Source of the DNA: CAZOIA01 sp964579675
Lineage (GTDB): Bacteria; Planctomycetota; Phycisphaerae; UBA1845; PWPN01
Assembly (NCBI GenBank): GCA_964579675.1
Contig: CAZOIA010000025.1
Span: 1 to 40,868, forward strand
Length of the DNA: 40,868 bases
Direction of reading: 5' to 3'
Under the pieces are notes generated by a model. That model did no database searches. It saw only the letters and a program-made list of their open reading frames with translations, and was not told the DNA's origin. The position numbers and the translations under genes are program-made. Positions within the stretch are counted from its first letter, which is position 1. Each line of letters begins with the position of its first letter. Shown piece by piece: positions 39,744 through 40,868 of the stretch.

Positions 39744-40679
39744 CTACATCGCCGGGCGGCCTTCATTCAGACAGAGATCCACGAGTTCGTCGATGTTGGC
39801 CGTCCCGACGTTCATCACCTTGTCCGCCCCGCCCCAGTAGACCTTCACCGTCCCGTCCTCTTCGGGTATCGCCCCGCAGGTGAAGACGACGTTGTGTACG
39901 TATCCCGTCACCTCCCATGGGTCCTCGGGCTGCAGGATCCAGCGGTTGCACACGCTGATGACCCGGGACGGGTCGGCAAGGTCATGCAGGGCCACGCCGA
40001 GGCGATAGACCGCTCCATCCATGGTCGGGAACACGCCGTGGTAGATGTGCAGCCACCCTCGCGCCGTGCGGATCGGCGTGGCGCCGGGGCCGATCTTCAT
40101 CTCATCCCAATGGTACTTGACCGGCTTCATGACCACCCGCGAATCGCCCCAGTGCACCAGGTCCTCCGAGTAGCTGATCCAGATCGACCAGGGCGAGATC
40201 TCGCTGTGCGGCCTGTCGAGACGTGCATAGCGGCCATCGAACTGCTCCGGAAAGATTACCACGTTCCGCATGTCGGCCTGGCTGATCAAGGCAACCCGCT
40301 CCAGCGTGAAGAAATCACGCGTCTTGGCCAGCCCGATCCGCACGCCATGCTGGGAATACGCGCTGTAGGTGATCAGGTAGGTGTCGCCAATCTGGCAGAT
40401 GCGCGGGTCTTCTATGCCGAAGGCTTCATATTCCGCGAACGGCTCATCCATCGCGGGCACCATGAACGGATCCCGGCGGGGCACCCAGTGGAAGCCATCC
40501 TCGCTGTCGGCCAGGCCGAGGATGGATCGGCCGGTGGCACGATGCGCGCGGAACAGCATCACGTACCCGTCGCCGTACCGGGCAACCCCCGCGTTGTGAA
40601 CGGTCTCGACCGGGTACGGAATATCCGCCGCGGTCAGGATCGGATTGCCCTGGTAGCGCTGGACGATCGGTGCCGGCAT
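39744..40679 (-). CDS. Glycoside hydrolase family 130 (mannoside phosphorylase-like)
   Basis: 311 residues forming a single five-bladed propeller of the GH130 type: NPILTAADIPYPVETVHNAGVARYGDGYVMLFRAH, FGIEDPRICQIGDTYLITYSAY, the catalytic-acid region around IEDPR, and WLHIYHGVFPTMDGAVYRLG. GH130 enzymes phosphorolyse beta-mannosides such as mannosyl-glucose or mannobiose-type linkages, giving mannose 1-phosphate. No signal peptide, so cytoplasmic. Substrate not predictable here. Convergent with the HAD gene. Confidence 0.93.
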   Translation of the reverse strand: MPAPIVQRYQGNPILTAADIPYPVETVHNAGVARYGDGYVMLFRAHRATGRSILGLADSEDGFHWVPRRDPFMVPAMDEPFAEYEAFGIEDPRICQIGDTYLITYSAYSQHGVRIGLAKTRDFFTLERVALISQADMRNVVIFPEQFDGRYARLDRPHSEISPWSIWISYSEDLVHWGDSRVVMKPVKYHWDEMKIGPGATPIRTARGWLHIYHGVFPTMDGAVYRLGVALHDLADPSRVISVCNRWILQPEDPWEVTGYVHNVVFTCGAIPEEDGTVKVYWGGADKVMNVGTANIDELVDLCLNEGRPAM

Positions 40680-40814
40680 CGTCTGGTTCCGTTATTTACC
40701 CATCCGAGACGAGCGCCTCAGCCTCGCTCTGCCTCGGAACCTCCACCCGTCTTCCGCATATACTAACGCGGAGCCGCCCGGTCCGACAGCCCGGACCGCG
40801 GATCAATGCCCAAG

Positions 40815-40867
40815 GGGTGCATGACACTTTGGGCGGCTTGTTGGAAGGCGCCGCCCCCAGGTGTTTC
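40815..40867. repeat. Right copy of 53-bp terminal inverted repeat
   Basis: Exact reverse complement of positions 1-53; see the left copy. One further base (40868) extends beyond the pairing available in the window. Confidence 0.9.
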
Positions 40868-40868
40868 C

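Overview
The window looks like a chromosomal contig of an uncultured, GC-rich planctomycete (Phycisphaerae or a relative). The argument rests on gene content: three Gfo/Idh/MocA oxidoreductases (one with a Tat signal), a ThuA-like protein, a HEAT-repeat protein, a GH130 mannoside-phosphorylase-type enzyme, and a zinc-ribbon Ser/Thr kinase. No 16S or other phylogenetic marker beyond ribosomal proteins L13 and S9 is present, so this is inference. A perfect 53-bp inverted repeat lies at the two ends (1-53 and 40815-40867), probably a genomic repeat at which assembly stopped.

Layout. 0-14.7 kb is ordinary host DNA: sugar/inositol-type oxidoreductases, HEAT and ThuA proteins, a CstA-type peptide/pyruvate transporter, argC, the rplM-rpsI ribosomal operon with promoter and terminator, a tRNA-binding-domain protein, a PAP2-like lipoprotein and a TPR lipoprotein.

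14.86-23.3 kb is a one-direction cluster that reads as a bacterial ESCRT-III/Vps4-like membrane-remodelling system. In order: a 4-TM protein, a Ser/Thr kinase with two zinc ribbons, a small membrane zinc-ribbon protein, three Snf7/ESCRT-III-like coiled-coil proteins, a Vps4-type AAA ATPase with an MIT-like N-terminus, and an SPFH (band 7) protein fused to a beta-propeller. The first Snf7-like protein carries a preceding winged-helix-like segment, as in CHMP7. The third ends in a MIM1-like tail. A four-helix-bundle gene bracketed by arrays of an 8-bp repeat (GTGAGAAC) sits inside the cluster.

23.3-34.1 kb: a leuC-like gene is followed by a yjbQ gene (UPF0047) cut in two by an 8.9-kb mobile element (about 25059-33955). 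The two yjbQ halves lie at the outer edges of the element and rejoin perfectly across a shared AGCA core. The element encodes a large serine integrase, a tyrosine recombinase, a small serine-recombinase-like protein, a terminase large subunit with a small partner, an Xre regulator and several small proteins, but no capsid or tail genes. It also carries an intact, diverged yjbQ of its own in the opposite orientation, in which the DNA at the integration site is recoded. The integrase reading frame crosses the attachment site, so integration changes its C-terminus.

34.3-40.9 kb is host DNA again: mnmA, an HDOD-GGDEF protein and its small partner, an L,D-transpeptidase, a HAD phosphatase preceded by three 40-bp hairpin repeats, and a GH130 enzyme. 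Calls rest on reading motifs by eye; no database search was possible.
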